Below, piece after piece: positions 36,342 through 45,428 of a stretch of 64,000 nucleotides of DNA. The position numbers and the translations under genes are program-made. A model generated the notes under the pieces. It was not told where the DNA came from. It worked only from the letters and a program-made list of their open reading frames with translations, and did no database searches. Source of the DNA: Phycicoccus sp. HDW14 (GTDB lineage Bacteria; Actinomycetota; Actinomycetes; Actinomycetales; Dermatophilaceae); assembly GCF_011383005.1 (NCBI RefSeq), contig NZ_CP049935.1, positions 3,968,001-4,032,000 on the forward strand, read 5' to 3'. Each line of letters opens with the position of its first letter. Position 1 is the first letter of the stretch.

Positions 36342-36641
36342 TCAGTCCTTCCTCTCGAGGAACCAGACGACCTCGTCGTCGGTGAGCTTCATCCGGCCGG
36401 CGAACCCGGCCAGCTGCGGTTCGAGCTGGTGCAGCCGGAAGGTGCGCCCGAGAGCGTCCTCGAGGCTGGCCCGCGTCATGCGGCACCGCGTCGGCGTCGC
36501 GATGCGGATGTAGCCGCCCTGGTCGTCGACGAGGACGTCGACGTCGGGGTTGTCGACCTCGATCGCGCTGATCACCGCGTCGGCGAGGTTGGCGTCGAGG
36601 CCGCGAACGACCGGGCCCACCATCTTCGGGTGCGCGTCCAT
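36342..36641 (-). CDS. tmoD: Diiron monooxygenase coupling/effector protein (TmoD-like)
   Basis: The 99-residue cofactor-free regulator resembles the MmoB/TmoD family: MVGPVVRGLDANLADAVISAI, VDVLVDDQGGYIRIATPTRC, then FRLHQLEPQLAGFAGRMKLTDDEVVWFL. These proteins dock on the hydroxylase and tune its diiron site and product selectivity. ATG 36641 has a GAAAGGC upstream. It is placed between the Rieske ferredoxin and beta genes as in tmo, tbu and iso operons. Confidence 0.92.
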   Translation of the reverse strand: MDAHPKMVGPVVRGLDANLADAVISAIEVDNPDVDVLVDDQGGYIRIATPTRCRMTRASLEDALGRTFRLHQLEPQLAGFAGRMKLTDDEVVWFLERKD

Positions 36642-36667
36642 GGGGTGCCTTTCGGGGGCGTCGGGGT

Positions 36668-37030
36668 TCACGTCTGGAACCGGTTGTGGTGGCGCTGGCC
36701 GTCCGTGGGGATGCCGACGCGGATCTCGTCCGAGACCACCCGGACGTCGAACTCGTAGAGCTGGCACCCGGTGGGGTTGAGCCCCTTGCCGGTGGCCAGG
36801 TCGAACTCCCAGCGGTGCCCCGGGCAGACGAGGACGTTCGTGTCCGGGTCCCACTCGCCGTCGGCGAGGAGCACCTCCTGGTGCGGGCACATGCCCTGGT
36901 AGGCCTTGATCTCGCCGCCGTCGAGGTGGGCGAGCAGCACCTGCTCTCCGTCGACCTCGACGTCGAGGAGGTCGCCCTCCCAGAGGTCGTCGACCGAGGC
37001 GGCGTTGACGAAGCGGGCCGGGCTGCTCAT
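36668..37030 (-). CDS. tmoC: Rieske ferredoxin of diiron monooxygenase (TmoC-like)
   Basis: The 120-residue Rieske [2Fe-2S] protein has ligands Cys48-X-His50 (GMCPHQ) and Cys69-X2-His72 (LVCPGHRWEFDLATG). It shuttles electrons from the reductase to the hydroxylase. Its ATG overlaps the tmoB stop (ATGA). Presence of a Rieske ferredoxin is diagnostic for the four-component aromatic/alkene monooxygenases (groups 1 and 2) and excludes methane, phenol and propane monooxygenase types. Confidence 0.95.
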   Translation of the reverse strand: MSSPARFVNAASVDDLWEGDLLDVEVDGEQVLLAHLDGGEIKAYQGMCPHQEVLLADGEWDPDTNVLVCPGHRWEFDLATGKGLNPTGCQLYEFDVRVVSDEIRVGIPTDGQRHHNRFQT

Positions 37031-37272
37031 GCGTGGACGACCTCGAGGACCTCCATGGGGGCGATGCCCGAGCCGGCGATCGTGGCGTCGTCGTCGAGGA
37101 TCCTGCCCTGGTACCGCACCTTGAGCGGGCGGTCCTGTGCGGCAACGCGTGTGCCGATCCCGTGGTGGGCGATGGCCTGGGCCACCGCGGTCATCGGGTC
37201 GGTGTCGTCGGGCGTCACGAGCACGACGACGAAGTCGCCCTCGACGATGCCCTGCACCGGGAACATGGCCAT
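37027..37272 (-). CDS. tmoB: Diiron monooxygenase hydroxylase gamma subunit (TmoB-like)
   Basis: This 81-residue ubiquitin-like subunit begins MAMFPVQGIVEGDFVVVLV and contains DTDPMTAVAQAIAHHGIGTRV and IAPMEVLEVV. It completes the alpha2beta2gamma2 hydroxylase. CAGGAGACAGACC supplies a strong ribosome binding site. It lies 36 bases after tmoA, the usual place. Confidence 0.92.
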   Translation of the reverse strand: MAMFPVQGIVEGDFVVVLVTPDDTDPMTAVAQAIAHHGIGTRVAAQDRPLKVRYQGRILDDDATIAGSGIAPMEVLEVVHA

Positions 37273-37308
37273 GGTCTGTCTCCTGTCAGGCAGTGGGTTC
37301 GAGGGGGG

Positions 37309-38835
37309 TCACGCCGCGCCGGACGCGGCCGGCCCGGCCGTCACCGGGGCGGTGGCGTGGGCCCAGTCGTAGTCGGTGCCGTCCTGCCCGCACTCCTCGG
37401 GCGAGAGGCCCATGTAGGCCAGGGCGCCCGGGATGGTCGGCGGCTGGATGACGCCGCCGAGGAGCCGGTCGATGATCGAGGTGTGCCCGGCGAACTGCTC
37501 CGGGGTCTGCTCGAAGACCCACTGGCACGGCTCGGAGCAGAACGTGTAGAGGCGCCCGTCGACCGTGAGCTGCAGCGGCAGCGGGCTGTCGAGGTAGCCG
37601 GCGGCGTACCCGGCGGGGGTGCACACCGGCAGCTGGCAGCTGTTGCAGACGACCGGGAAGGTCTCGGGCAGGGTCAGTTCGGGGTGTCCCGCACGGATGT
37701 TCGCGCCCATCTGGTCCCAGTAGGTCCCGAACGAGTCGTTCCAGCCGGGGTACTTCTCCTCCAGCCACGCCCGCTCCTCGGGGCCGACGCCGGCGACCGG
37801 GTTCCACCACACGGTGGGCCGCCAGAAGTAGACGCCGAGGTGGTAGGCGTGGTGCACCCAGCTCATCTCGTTGTGGAGCCGGTCCCAGTACCAGGGCGGC
37901 TCGAGCCCGAAGTCGCGGAACTGGTCGATGAACTGGGTGTTGATGAACTCCTCCATGAACTCCTTGAAGGAGTGCGTCCGGTGCGCCAGCGGCGTGTAGT
38001 AGTCCATCGACAGACCGGTGAGCAGGGCGAAGACCTTCCAGGCCCGCCAGAACATCTTGTCGAAGAGGGCCTGCGCGATGTCCTTCTTGCCGGCCGCCAC
38101 GAGGATCTTCAGCGTCGGCTCGCCCTGCTGGGCGTGGCGGGCCTCGTCGGTCTGGATGGAGGGGATGAGCGACCCGAAGTCGATGTCGCCGATCTTCATC
38201 GCGTCGGCGGCCATCCCGAGGAACTGGAGGTTGGTGAAGCCGGTCTCGAAGGTGAAGGTCAGCTGGATGGCCATCGACACCGCGTCGTTGGCGGTGAACA
38301 TGTCGTCGAAGAGGTGGCGGGAGGCGATGATGCCCCACTCGTTGGTGTGGTACGCCTTGTGCGCCCAGTCGAGGCGGGGCTCCTTGTTGAGGGCCTGGTA
38401 GGGGAAGTAGGTCTGCAGCTGGCCGTGGCGCGTCTCGTCGAGCGCGCCGTAGGTCGCCATGTTGCGCCAGGCCGCGGCCCGGCCGAAGCGGGCCATCCGG
38501 GCCTCGCCGATGCCGGCCTGGTACTCCGCCACGGCGATGGCGCCGTAGTGGGCGGTGACGGCCGCGAGCCAGCCCGGGTCGAGGTTCTCGAAGATCTTCG
38601 AGCGCCCGACGACGTTGTTCACCGAGAACAGCCCGGCGTCCTTGCCGGCCTGGTTGTGGACGTACTCGGCGTAGGTGATCTTGTAGGGCTCGTCCCACGT
38701 CCACCAGTCGTGGGTCGGCACGCCGAACCCGTTGGACAGCAGCTCGGGGAAGACCTCCTCCTCGGTGGCGTAGGTGAGGTCCCAGTTCATGTCGCGGGTG
38801 AGGTCGTACCACTCCGAACGCGCGAGTCGCGGCAT
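37309..38835 (-). CDS. tmoA: Diiron monooxygenase hydroxylase alpha subunit (TmoA-like)
   Basis: The 508-residue catalytic subunit of a soluble diiron monooxygenase inserts oxygen into aromatic or alkene substrates. Carboxylate/His ligands are Glu104, Glu134, His137, Glu197, Glu231 and His234 (AEYQAG, DETRHGQ, FETGF, DEARHAQQG), at the same numbers as in Pseudomonas TmoA. Gate Thr201 and Gln228 are present. Active-site position 103 is Ala, where TmoA has Gly. The C-terminal region carries Cys397, 400, 405, 433 and 437 in a YHS-like layout. The ATG follows CAGGAGAGACAG. Whether toluene, isoprene or another alkene is the natural substrate cannot be decided from sequence alone. Confidence 0.95.
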   Translation of the reverse strand: MPRLARSEWYDLTRDMNWDLTYATEEEVFPELLSNGFGVPTHDWWTWDEPYKITYAEYVHNQAGKDAGLFSVNNVVGRSKIFENLDPGWLAAVTAHYGAIAVAEYQAGIGEARMARFGRAAAWRNMATYGALDETRHGQLQTYFPYQALNKEPRLDWAHKAYHTNEWGIIASRHLFDDMFTANDAVSMAIQLTFTFETGFTNLQFLGMAADAMKIGDIDFGSLIPSIQTDEARHAQQGEPTLKILVAAGKKDIAQALFDKMFWRAWKVFALLTGLSMDYYTPLAHRTHSFKEFMEEFINTQFIDQFRDFGLEPPWYWDRLHNEMSWVHHAYHLGVYFWRPTVWWNPVAGVGPEERAWLEEKYPGWNDSFGTYWDQMGANIRAGHPELTLPETFPVVCNSCQLPVCTPAGYAAGYLDSPLPLQLTVDGRLYTFCSEPCQWVFEQTPEQFAGHTSIIDRLLGGVIQPPTIPGALAYMGLSPEECGQDGTDYDWAHATAPVTAGPAASGAA

Positions 38836-38858
38836 CTGTCTCTCCTGGTCGGCGCACG

Positions 38859-38879
38859 GCGGGCCGGTCGCCGGCCCGC
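38859..38879. promoter_or_regulatory. 9-bp hairpin in the leader of the monooxygenase operon
   Basis: GCGGGCCGG (38859-38867), TCG, CCGGCCCGC (38871-38879) lie 24 bases before the tmoA ATG. It may be an operator or a leader hairpin. The 245-base divergent region holds no gene and no clear -35/-10 for the operon. Confidence 0.4.
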
Positions 38880-39080
38880 GTCCCCGACAGGATCGGCGCG
38901 CCCGGGAGGCCGCCGCGAGGGCCGTGGAGGGCCGACTTCCGGCCGGACCCGGCCCCCCGTGGCCGCCCCCGGTGGGTCGCGGACCGTTCCCGGCGTTCCT
39001 CAGGGTGCAACGCCCGTCCGCGCCGACGGCGCGCGCGGATACGGTCCGCCACACCGGCACCGTCGCCCCAAGGAGCCCCC

Positions 39081-39676
39081 ATGGACACCGCCTCCGCCAC
39101 CGCGCCCCAGCCCGGCGACCACCTGTGTGGCTTCTACTACGGGGACGAGGAGCGCGACGCCCTCCTGCTGCCCTTCCTGCGCGGTGGCCTGCGGGCGGGG
39201 GACAAGTGCCTCGCCGTCGTCGACTCCACCCCTGTCGAGGACGTCATCGCCGAGGTGACCGAGGGGCTCGACGCCGACGCGCTCCTCGCCTCCGGGCAGC
39301 TCGAGCTCTACGGCTCCGGGCAGACCTGCCTGCGCGGGGCGCCTTCGACCCGGAGCGGATGATCGAGTTCTGGGAGCAGATGGCGGCCGAGGCCAGCGTC
39401 GTGCCGACGTTCGGGTTCGCCCGCGTCGTGGGCGAGATGTCGTGGCTGGAGCGGGCGCCGGCCCCGCGCGAGCACGTCCTGCGGTACGAGACCTGGGCCG
39501 ACGGGTTCGCCTCCCGGTTCGAGCACGCGATCCTCTGCCTCTACGACCTGCGGCGCCTCGGGAGCGGCATCCTCCTCGACCTCATGCGCACCCACCCGAA
39601 GCTGCTGCTCGGTGGGCTGGTGCTGGAGAACCCCCACCACCGGGCGAGCGGCGAGCTCGCCACCGTCGGCGCGTGA
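39081..39676 (+). CDS. MEDS-domain (DcmR-type sensory) protein, frame broken near 39338
   Basis: This protein of about 198 residues has the MEDS domain: GDHLCGFYYGDEERDALLLPFLRGGLRAGDKCL, then after the break AFDPERMIEFWEQMAAEA, RVVGEMSWLERA, and YETWADGFASRFEHAILCLYDL. MEDS domains are RecA-like sensory modules found in DcmR, the repressor of dichloromethane dehalogenase genes, and in many signalling proteins. There is no DNA-binding part here, so it probably acts with the next gene. AAGGAG precedes the ATG. A missing G in GGGG (39336-39339) causes the break. It is divergent from the monooxygenase operon. Confidence 0.85.
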
Positions 39677-41385
39677 GCGCCACCCCGGCCCTCGTCCCGC
39701 TCCGGCGGACGGTGCCGGCGCGCGACCCGGCACCGCCGACGGGCGAGCTGCTCGAGCAGCTGTCCAGCGTGCGGGGGCTGCTGGCCATCTCGCTCGTCAT
39801 GATGGAGCGGCGGCACGAGCGCGAGGTCCTCCAGCTGGCGGCCACCGCGGTGCCGAGCCTCGTGCCGTGCCACACCGTCGGGATCCACCTCGAGGACGGC
39901 GGGTGGGAGTCCTCGCTCGCCCCGGGCAGCGAGGTCCTGGCCGCCGCCGGCCGGGCCCTCGAGGGGTGCTCGAGGACCGGTGGCCCCCTCGACCTGCCCG
40001 GCGAGGGCTGGGCCTGGGCGCTGCCCCTGCGCAGCCTCGAGGAGTTCACCGGGCCACCTCGTCGTCTCCGGACGGGTCGCGCCCACGGCGGCGGGGATGG
40101 TGCTGCTGCGGTCGCTGGCGCAGCAGACCGGGGTGGCGGTGGCCAACGCGCGGCTGCACGCCAGCAGGGAGGCCGCCAACAGCGCGCTGGCCGAGACGGT
40201 CGCCGCGCTGGAGCGCCAGACCGCCATCCACGACCGGTTCACCCAGGTCGCGCTGACCGGAGGGGGCCACGAGGGGATCGTCCGGGCCCTGCACGAGCTG
40301 ACCGGCCTGGCCGCCGGCATCGAGGACCGCGGCGGTGCCCTGCTGGCCTGGGCCGGGCCGGGCGAGCGACCCGCGTCGTCCGCGGCGCGGGACGCCCGGG
40401 GCCGTGAGCGGTTCCTCGAGCAGGTCCTGCGGGCCGGCCGGCCGGTCCGCCGCGACGGCCGGCTCGTCACGGTCGCCAGCCCGCGGCGCGACGTCGTCGG
40501 GGTGCTCTTCCTCGTCGACCCCGACGGGGCCGCCGGGGAGGCGGACACCGTGGCCCTGGAGCACGGGGCGACCGTCCTGGCCATCGAGCTGGCCCGGCTG
40601 GTCAGCCTCGCCGAGACCGAGCTGCGCCTGGGCGTCGACGTCGTCGCCGACCTCGTGGGCGGCACCGACGTCGAGGGGGCCTCCCGGCGGGCGGCCGCGC
40701 TCGGGCGCGACGTGGGTCGTCCGCACCGGGTGGTCGTCGTCGGGACGCCGCGGTCCGGGCCGGGCACCGACGCCCTCGTCGACGTCGTCCGGGCCGCCGT
40801 CGTGGGCCACCGACCACCCCTGCTCATGCCCCGTGGCGACACCGTCGTCGTCCTCCTCGAGGTGCGCGGACCCGACGACCGCGGTGTCCTCGACGGCCTG
40901 CTGGCCGGCCTGCGCGCCTCGCCCCTCGGCCGGTCCCTGCACGTCGGGGTCGGTGGGGTATGCCGCGGCCCGGAGGACTACCCGAGGTCCTACCGCGAGG
41001 GACGGCTGGCCCTGCGCGTCCCCGACGGTGGTGGACGGGACGGCGCCGTCGTCGTGCACGACGACCTCGGCGTCTACCAGCTGCTCTCCGAGGTGTCCGA
41101 CCTCGCGGCGATCGACGCGTTCGTGCAGCGCTGGCTGGGTGCCCTGCTCGAGTACGACGCGCGGCGGGGGGCCGCCCTGGTGTCGTCGCTCGCGCACTTC
41201 CTCGACGCGGGGGCCGCTACGACGTCGCGGCCGAGGCGCTGGGGATCGGGCGCAGCACCCTGCGTCACCGCCTCGACCGGGTCCGCGACCTCTCCGGGCA
41301 CGACCTCTCGCTGCCGGACACGCGCTTCCAGCTGCACCTGGCGACCAAGGCGTGGTCGACGCGGCGGGCGCTCTCGGCGGGCTGA
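39673..41385 (+). CDS. GAF/PucR-type transcriptional regulator (two frame breaks)
   Basis: The protein of about 570 residues has a GAF-like N-terminal part ([53 protein letters not shown]). A central GGDEF-like/CdaR module follows ([34 protein letters not shown]). A C-terminal PucR helix-turn-helix ends it ([29 protein letters not shown]). It starts on a GTG overlapping the MEDS stop. Near 40053 one G seems extra, and near 41214 one G is missing, so the net frame is kept. Its position makes it the likely regulator of the divergent monooxygenase operon, with the MEDS protein as sensor. Confidence 0.85.
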
Positions 41386-41403
41386 CGCCGGGCGGCTGGT
41401 CGC

Positions 41404-42581
41404 CTACTTGTCGACGTCGCCGACGACGAAGAACATCGAGCCGAGGACCGCGACCATGTCGGCGACGAGGCAGCCGGGCAGCAGCTCGGAGAGCACCTGG
41501 ACGTTGCCGAACGAGGCCGAGCGCAGCTTGAGCCGCCACGGGGTCTTCTCACCGCGCGAGACGAGGTAGTACCCGTTGAGCCCCAACGGGTTCTCGGTCG
41601 CCGTGTAGCGCTCGCCCTCCGGCACCTTGAGCACCTTGGGCAGCCGTTGGTTGACCGGCCCGGCGGGCAGCGAGCGCAACGTGTCGAGGCAGGCCTCGGC
41701 GAGGTCGAGGCTGACGTGCACCTGCTCGAGGAGCACCTCGAGCCGGGCGAGGCAGTCGCCCTCGGTGCGGGTGACGACCCGGCCGGGGCCACCGGGGCGA
41801 ACAGCTCGGCGTACGCGAGGTAGGGGTCGTCGCGGCGCAGGTCGAGGTCGACGCCGCTGGCCCGGGCGATCGGGCCCGAGACCCCGTACGCGAGGGCGGT
41901 GGCCGGGTCGAGCACGCCGACCCCCCGGGTGCGGGCGAGGAGGATCTCGTTGCCGACGAGCAGCGACTCGAGGTCGGGCAGACGTCGACGGACGGACCCG
42001 ACGGCGTCGGCGACCCGGCCGAGCCAGCCGGCGGGGACGTCCTCCTTGAGGCCGCCGACCCGGTTGAACATGTAGTGCATCCGCCCGCCGGAGGCCTCCT
42101 CCATGACGGCCTGCAGCTCCTCGCGCTCACGGAACGCGTAGAACACCGGCGTGATGGCGCCGAGCTCGAGCGGGTAGGACCCGAGGAACATCAGGTGCGA
42201 GAGAACGCGGTTCAGCTCGGCGAGGAGCGTGCGCAGCCACACGGCGCGGACGGGGACCTCCATCCCGAGCATCGCCTCGACGCCGAGGACGACGCCCAGC
42301 TCGTTGGAGAACGCCGACAGCCAGTCGTGGCGGTTGGCCAGGACCGTGATCTGCCGGTAGTCACGCACCTCGAAGAGCTTCTCGGCGCCGCGGTGCATGT
42401 AGCCGACGACCGGCTCGGCGGAGACGATGCGCTCGCCGTCGAGGACGACCTTGAGCCGCAGGACGCCGTGCGTGGCCGGGTGCTGCGGGCCGATGTTGAG
42501 CACCATGTCGGCCGTGGCGAGGCCGCCGGCACCGACGGCGACGTCGAGGGCGCGCGGCTCGGCGGGGGCGTCGGGGCTCAC
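41404..42581 (-). CDS. nuoD: NADH-quinone oxidoreductase subunit D-like protein, isolated copy (frame broken near 41785)
   Basis: This 392-residue 49-kDa-type subunit is recognisable by [51 protein letters not shown] and [16 protein letters not shown]. After the break, [21 protein letters not shown] and the [20 protein letters not shown] end follow. In complex I it forms the quinone pocket with NuoB. No other nuo gene is near. One C is missing from GGCCCC. It may be an alternate complex I subunit or belong to another hydrogenase-like complex. It is followed, on the same strand upstream, by a MidA-type methyltransferase gene. Confidence 0.9.
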
Positions 42582-42610
42582 CCGGCCAGTCTGCCGCACC
42601 GGGTGGCCGC

Positions 42611-43577
42611 TCATCCGGCGCGGACGCGGCGCAGCACCCACGAGAAGCCGCCGAGGCCCGCGGGGTCGGTGAGGGCGGCGACCGCCGAGGCCCGGGCGAG
42701 GGCGGCGAGGTAGCCGGCGGGGTCGGTCGTGGCGAGGCCGTGGTCCGGGGTCGTGGCGTCGAGGCCCAGGGCGCGCAGGGCCTCCCGCTGGGTGGTGCGC
42801 TCGTCCTGCACGAGGGAGTCGACGGCGACGTGGGCGGTGAGGTCGCAGCTGCCGTCGGGGTGCGGGGGGACGGTCGTGCCGCTGCGGTAGCCGACGAGGG
42901 TGCCGTCGGGGGCCGGGTCGCCCGGGTGTGGCCGTAGTCGACGGCGAGGAGGGTGCCGCGGCGGACCCGGCCCCGAGGTCGGCCCAGGCGTCGTCGCGGA
43001 CCAGTCCGCACTCGACCCGCTGCCCCGGGGTGTCGGCGGGCCAGTGCGTCGCGCACCAGCTGCGGTCCGCCTCGCCCACGGGGTCGCCGAGGCGCTCCTC
43101 GCCGGTGGCCGGGTCGACGAGGACGGTGCGCAGGACGCCGGCGGCGTCGACCTCGAGGACGGTGCAGGGCACGACGTCGAGCCACTCGTGGGCGACGACG
43201 AGGACGTCGTCGAGGGGGCCGTCGAGGACGCCCAGCGACTCGGGGACGGCGGCGCCACCGGGCGAGGTCGTCCACCCGACGTCGGCGGGGAGGCCGGCCG
43301 GGCGCTCGACGACGTCGACGCCGGTGAGCCGCAGGTCGGGTCGGACGGCGTGCAGGGCGAGGAGCAGCTCGCCGCGCCCGCAGCCGACGTCGACGACGTG
43401 CGTCGCGCCCTCGCCGTCGGCGAGCCGGCCCAACGCCTCGGCGAGCACCGGTCCCAGCGGCCCGTGCGTCGAGGTCGTGAAGTGCCCGGCGGGCCCGTCG
43501 CCCCGGTAGAAGCCGGCCGGACCGTAGAGGGCCTGCTGCCACGCGTCGCGCCAGGGCACCGGGTCCACCCGCGGCAC
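42611..43577 (-). CDS. MidA/NDUFAF7-family SAM-dependent methyltransferase (two frame breaks)
   Basis: The protein of about 322 residues fits COG1565. Features are [19 protein letters not shown], the SAM motif [49 protein letters not shown] and [12 protein letters not shown]. The eukaryotic member NDUFAF7 dimethylates an arginine of the NuoD homologue NDUFS2 during complex I assembly. Here the gene lies 29 bases upstream of nuoD on the same strand, so NuoD is a natural substrate. Missing bases near 42965 and 42928 interrupt the frame. GTG 43577 is the first start. Confidence 0.85.
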
Positions 43578-43598
43578 GCTACCGGTGCACCTCCGGAG

Positions 43599-43604
43599 TA
43601 GCGT
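43599..43604 (+). promoter_or_regulatory. -10 element TAGCGT
   Basis: It lies 8 bases before the GTG at 43613, in the 35-base divergent gap. Confidence 0.35.
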
Positions 43605-43612
43605 GCTCGCTC

Positions 43613-44505
43613 GTGGACGGCCTCGAGCACCCCGCCCGCCTCACCGTCGGCGTCGTCGGTGCGGGGCGGGTCGGCGCGGTCCTCGGGCGGCCCTGACCCG
43701 CGCGGGTCACCGGGTCAGCGGTGCCTACGCCGTCTCCGACGCCAGCCTCGAGCGGGCGGCCGCGCTGCTGCCCGGCGTGCCCGTCGCCGACGTGCCGTCC
43801 GTCGTCGGGGGCGCCGAGCTCGTGCTGCTGGCCGTCCCCGACGACGCCCTCGCCGACCTCGTGGCCGGGCTGGCGGCCACCGGTGCCTGGCAGGCCGGCC
43901 AGATCGTCGTCCACACGAGCGGCCGGCACGGCACGTCCGTCCTCGACCCGGTGCGCGGGCACCACGCGATGCCGCTGGCGCTGCACCCGGCGATGACGTT
44001 CACGGGCACCGCGATGGACCTCGACCGGCTGGCCGACTGCGCCTTCGGGGTGACCGCCGACGAGGCGCTGCGGCCGGTCGCCGAGGCGCTCGTCCTCGAG
44101 ATGGGCGGACAGCCGGTGTGGGTGGCCGAGGAGGACCGGGTGGCCTACCACACGGCGCTCGCCCACGGCGCCAACCACCTCGTCACGCTGACGGCGGAGG
44201 CGATGGAGGTGCTGACCCGGGCGGGGGTGCCCGAGCCCCGGCGCCTGCTCGGCCCGCTGATGCACGCCGCGCTCGACAACGCGCTGCGCCTGGGTGACGC
44301 GGCCCTCACCGGGCCCGTCGCGCGCGGCGACGTCGGTACGGTGGGTGACCACCTGCGCGAGCTCGACCGGCTCGCCCCCGAGATCCGGAGGACCTACGTG
44401 GCGCTCGCCCGGGCCACGGCGCTGCGCGCCCTCGACGACGGCCGGCTGCGGGCCACCGCGGCCGAGCCCCTCCTCGACATCCTCGCCGACCAGGAGCCCC
44501 GTTGA
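43613..44505 (+). CDS. DUF2520 Rossmann-fold protein (frame broken near 43690)
   Basis: The protein of about 297 residues begins with a dinucleotide-binding motif [14 protein letters not shown]. After one missing G it continues [18 protein letters not shown], with [15 protein letters not shown] and [22 protein letters not shown], followed by a helical DUF2520 domain ([23 protein letters not shown]). Its place just upstream of panC, overlapping it, is strongly conserved in actinobacteria. A role in pantothenate synthesis, for example as a ketopantoate-reductase-like enzyme, is plausible but unproven. Confidence 0.88.
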
Positions 44506-45419
44506 CCGCCACCACCTCCACCCCCGTCGTCGCGCACACGCGTGCGGAGCTCAAGGCCGCCCGTGAGGCGCTGACCAGCCGGGACGTCGCGGCCGTCATG
44601 ACGATGGGGGCGCTGCACGACGGGCACGCCCAGCTGATCCGGGCCGCCCGGCAGCGCCACGACCACGTCGTCGTGACGATCTTCCTCAACCCGCTGCAGT
44701 TCGGGCCGAAGGAGGACCTGTCGCGCTACCCGCGCACCTTCGACGCCGACATGGAGATCTGCCGGGAGGCGGGGGTCGACGTCGTCTTCGCGCCGACGCC
44801 CGACGTCGTGTACCCGGAGGGCGACCCCGGGGTGCGGGTGTCCGCCGGCCCGCTGGGCGAGGTGCTCGAAGGCGCTTCTCGCGCAGGGCACTTCGACGGG
44901 GTGCTCACCGTCGTCGGCAAGCTGCTGCACCTCACGGCCGCCCGCAGCGCCTACTTCGGGCAGAAGGACGCCCAGCAGCTGCTGCTCATCCGGCGGATGG
45001 TGCGCGACCTCGACTTCCCCGTCGACGTCGTGTCGGTCCCGACGGTGCGCGAGGACGACGGCCTGGCGATGAGCAGCCGCAACACCTACCTCACCGACTC
45101 CGACCGCGAGGTCGCGCTCTGCCTGTCGCGGGCATTGCGGGCCGGAGGTGACGCCGCGCCGTTCGGCCCGTCCGCGGTGCGCCGGGCCGCGCGCGAGGTG
45201 CTCGTCGAGGAGCCGCTGGCCCTCGTCGACTACCTCGTCCTCGTGCACCCGCAGACCCTCGCCGACGTGCCGGAGTGGTACCGCGGGGAGGCGCTGCTGG
45301 CGGTCGCGGCGCGCATCGGCACCACGCGGCTCATCGACAACACCCCGCTCGTCCTCGGACCCGGGGGCGGGGCCATCGACGTCTTCTCCGACGTCCCCCA
45401 CGCCCGCGCCGACGTCTGA
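44502..45419 (+). CDS. panC: Pantothenate synthetase (pantoate--beta-alanine ligase)
   Basis: The 305-residue enzyme forms pantothenate from pantoate, beta-alanine and ATP. Motifs are [14 protein letters not shown] (HIGH-like), [40 protein letters not shown] and [15 protein letters not shown] (KMSKS-like). The TTG start overlaps the DUF2520 stop (TTGA). No panB or panD is nearby except downstream NAD genes, a common actinobacterial neighbourhood. Confidence 0.95.
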   Translation: MTATTSTPVVAHTRAELKAAREALTSRDVAAVMTMGALHDGHAQLIRAARQRHDHVVVTIFLNPLQFGPKEDLSRYPRTFDADMEICREAGVDVVFAPTPDVVYPEGDPGVRVSAGPLGEVLEGASRAGHFDGVLTVVGKLLHLTAARSAYFGQKDAQQLLLIRRMVRDLDFPVDVVSVPTVREDDGLAMSSRNTYLTDSDREVALCLSRALRAGGDAAPFGPSAVRRAAREVLVEEPLALVDYLVLVHPQTLADVPEWYRGEALLAVAARIGTTRLIDNTPLVLGPGGGAIDVFSDVPHARADV

Positions 45420-45428
45420 GGCGGCCCG

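Noticed and set aside
41404..42581. Start of a complete complex I operon
   Set aside because: Only the D subunit is present. Neighbours are a methyltransferase and a PucR regulator, with no nuoC, nuoE or membrane subunits.
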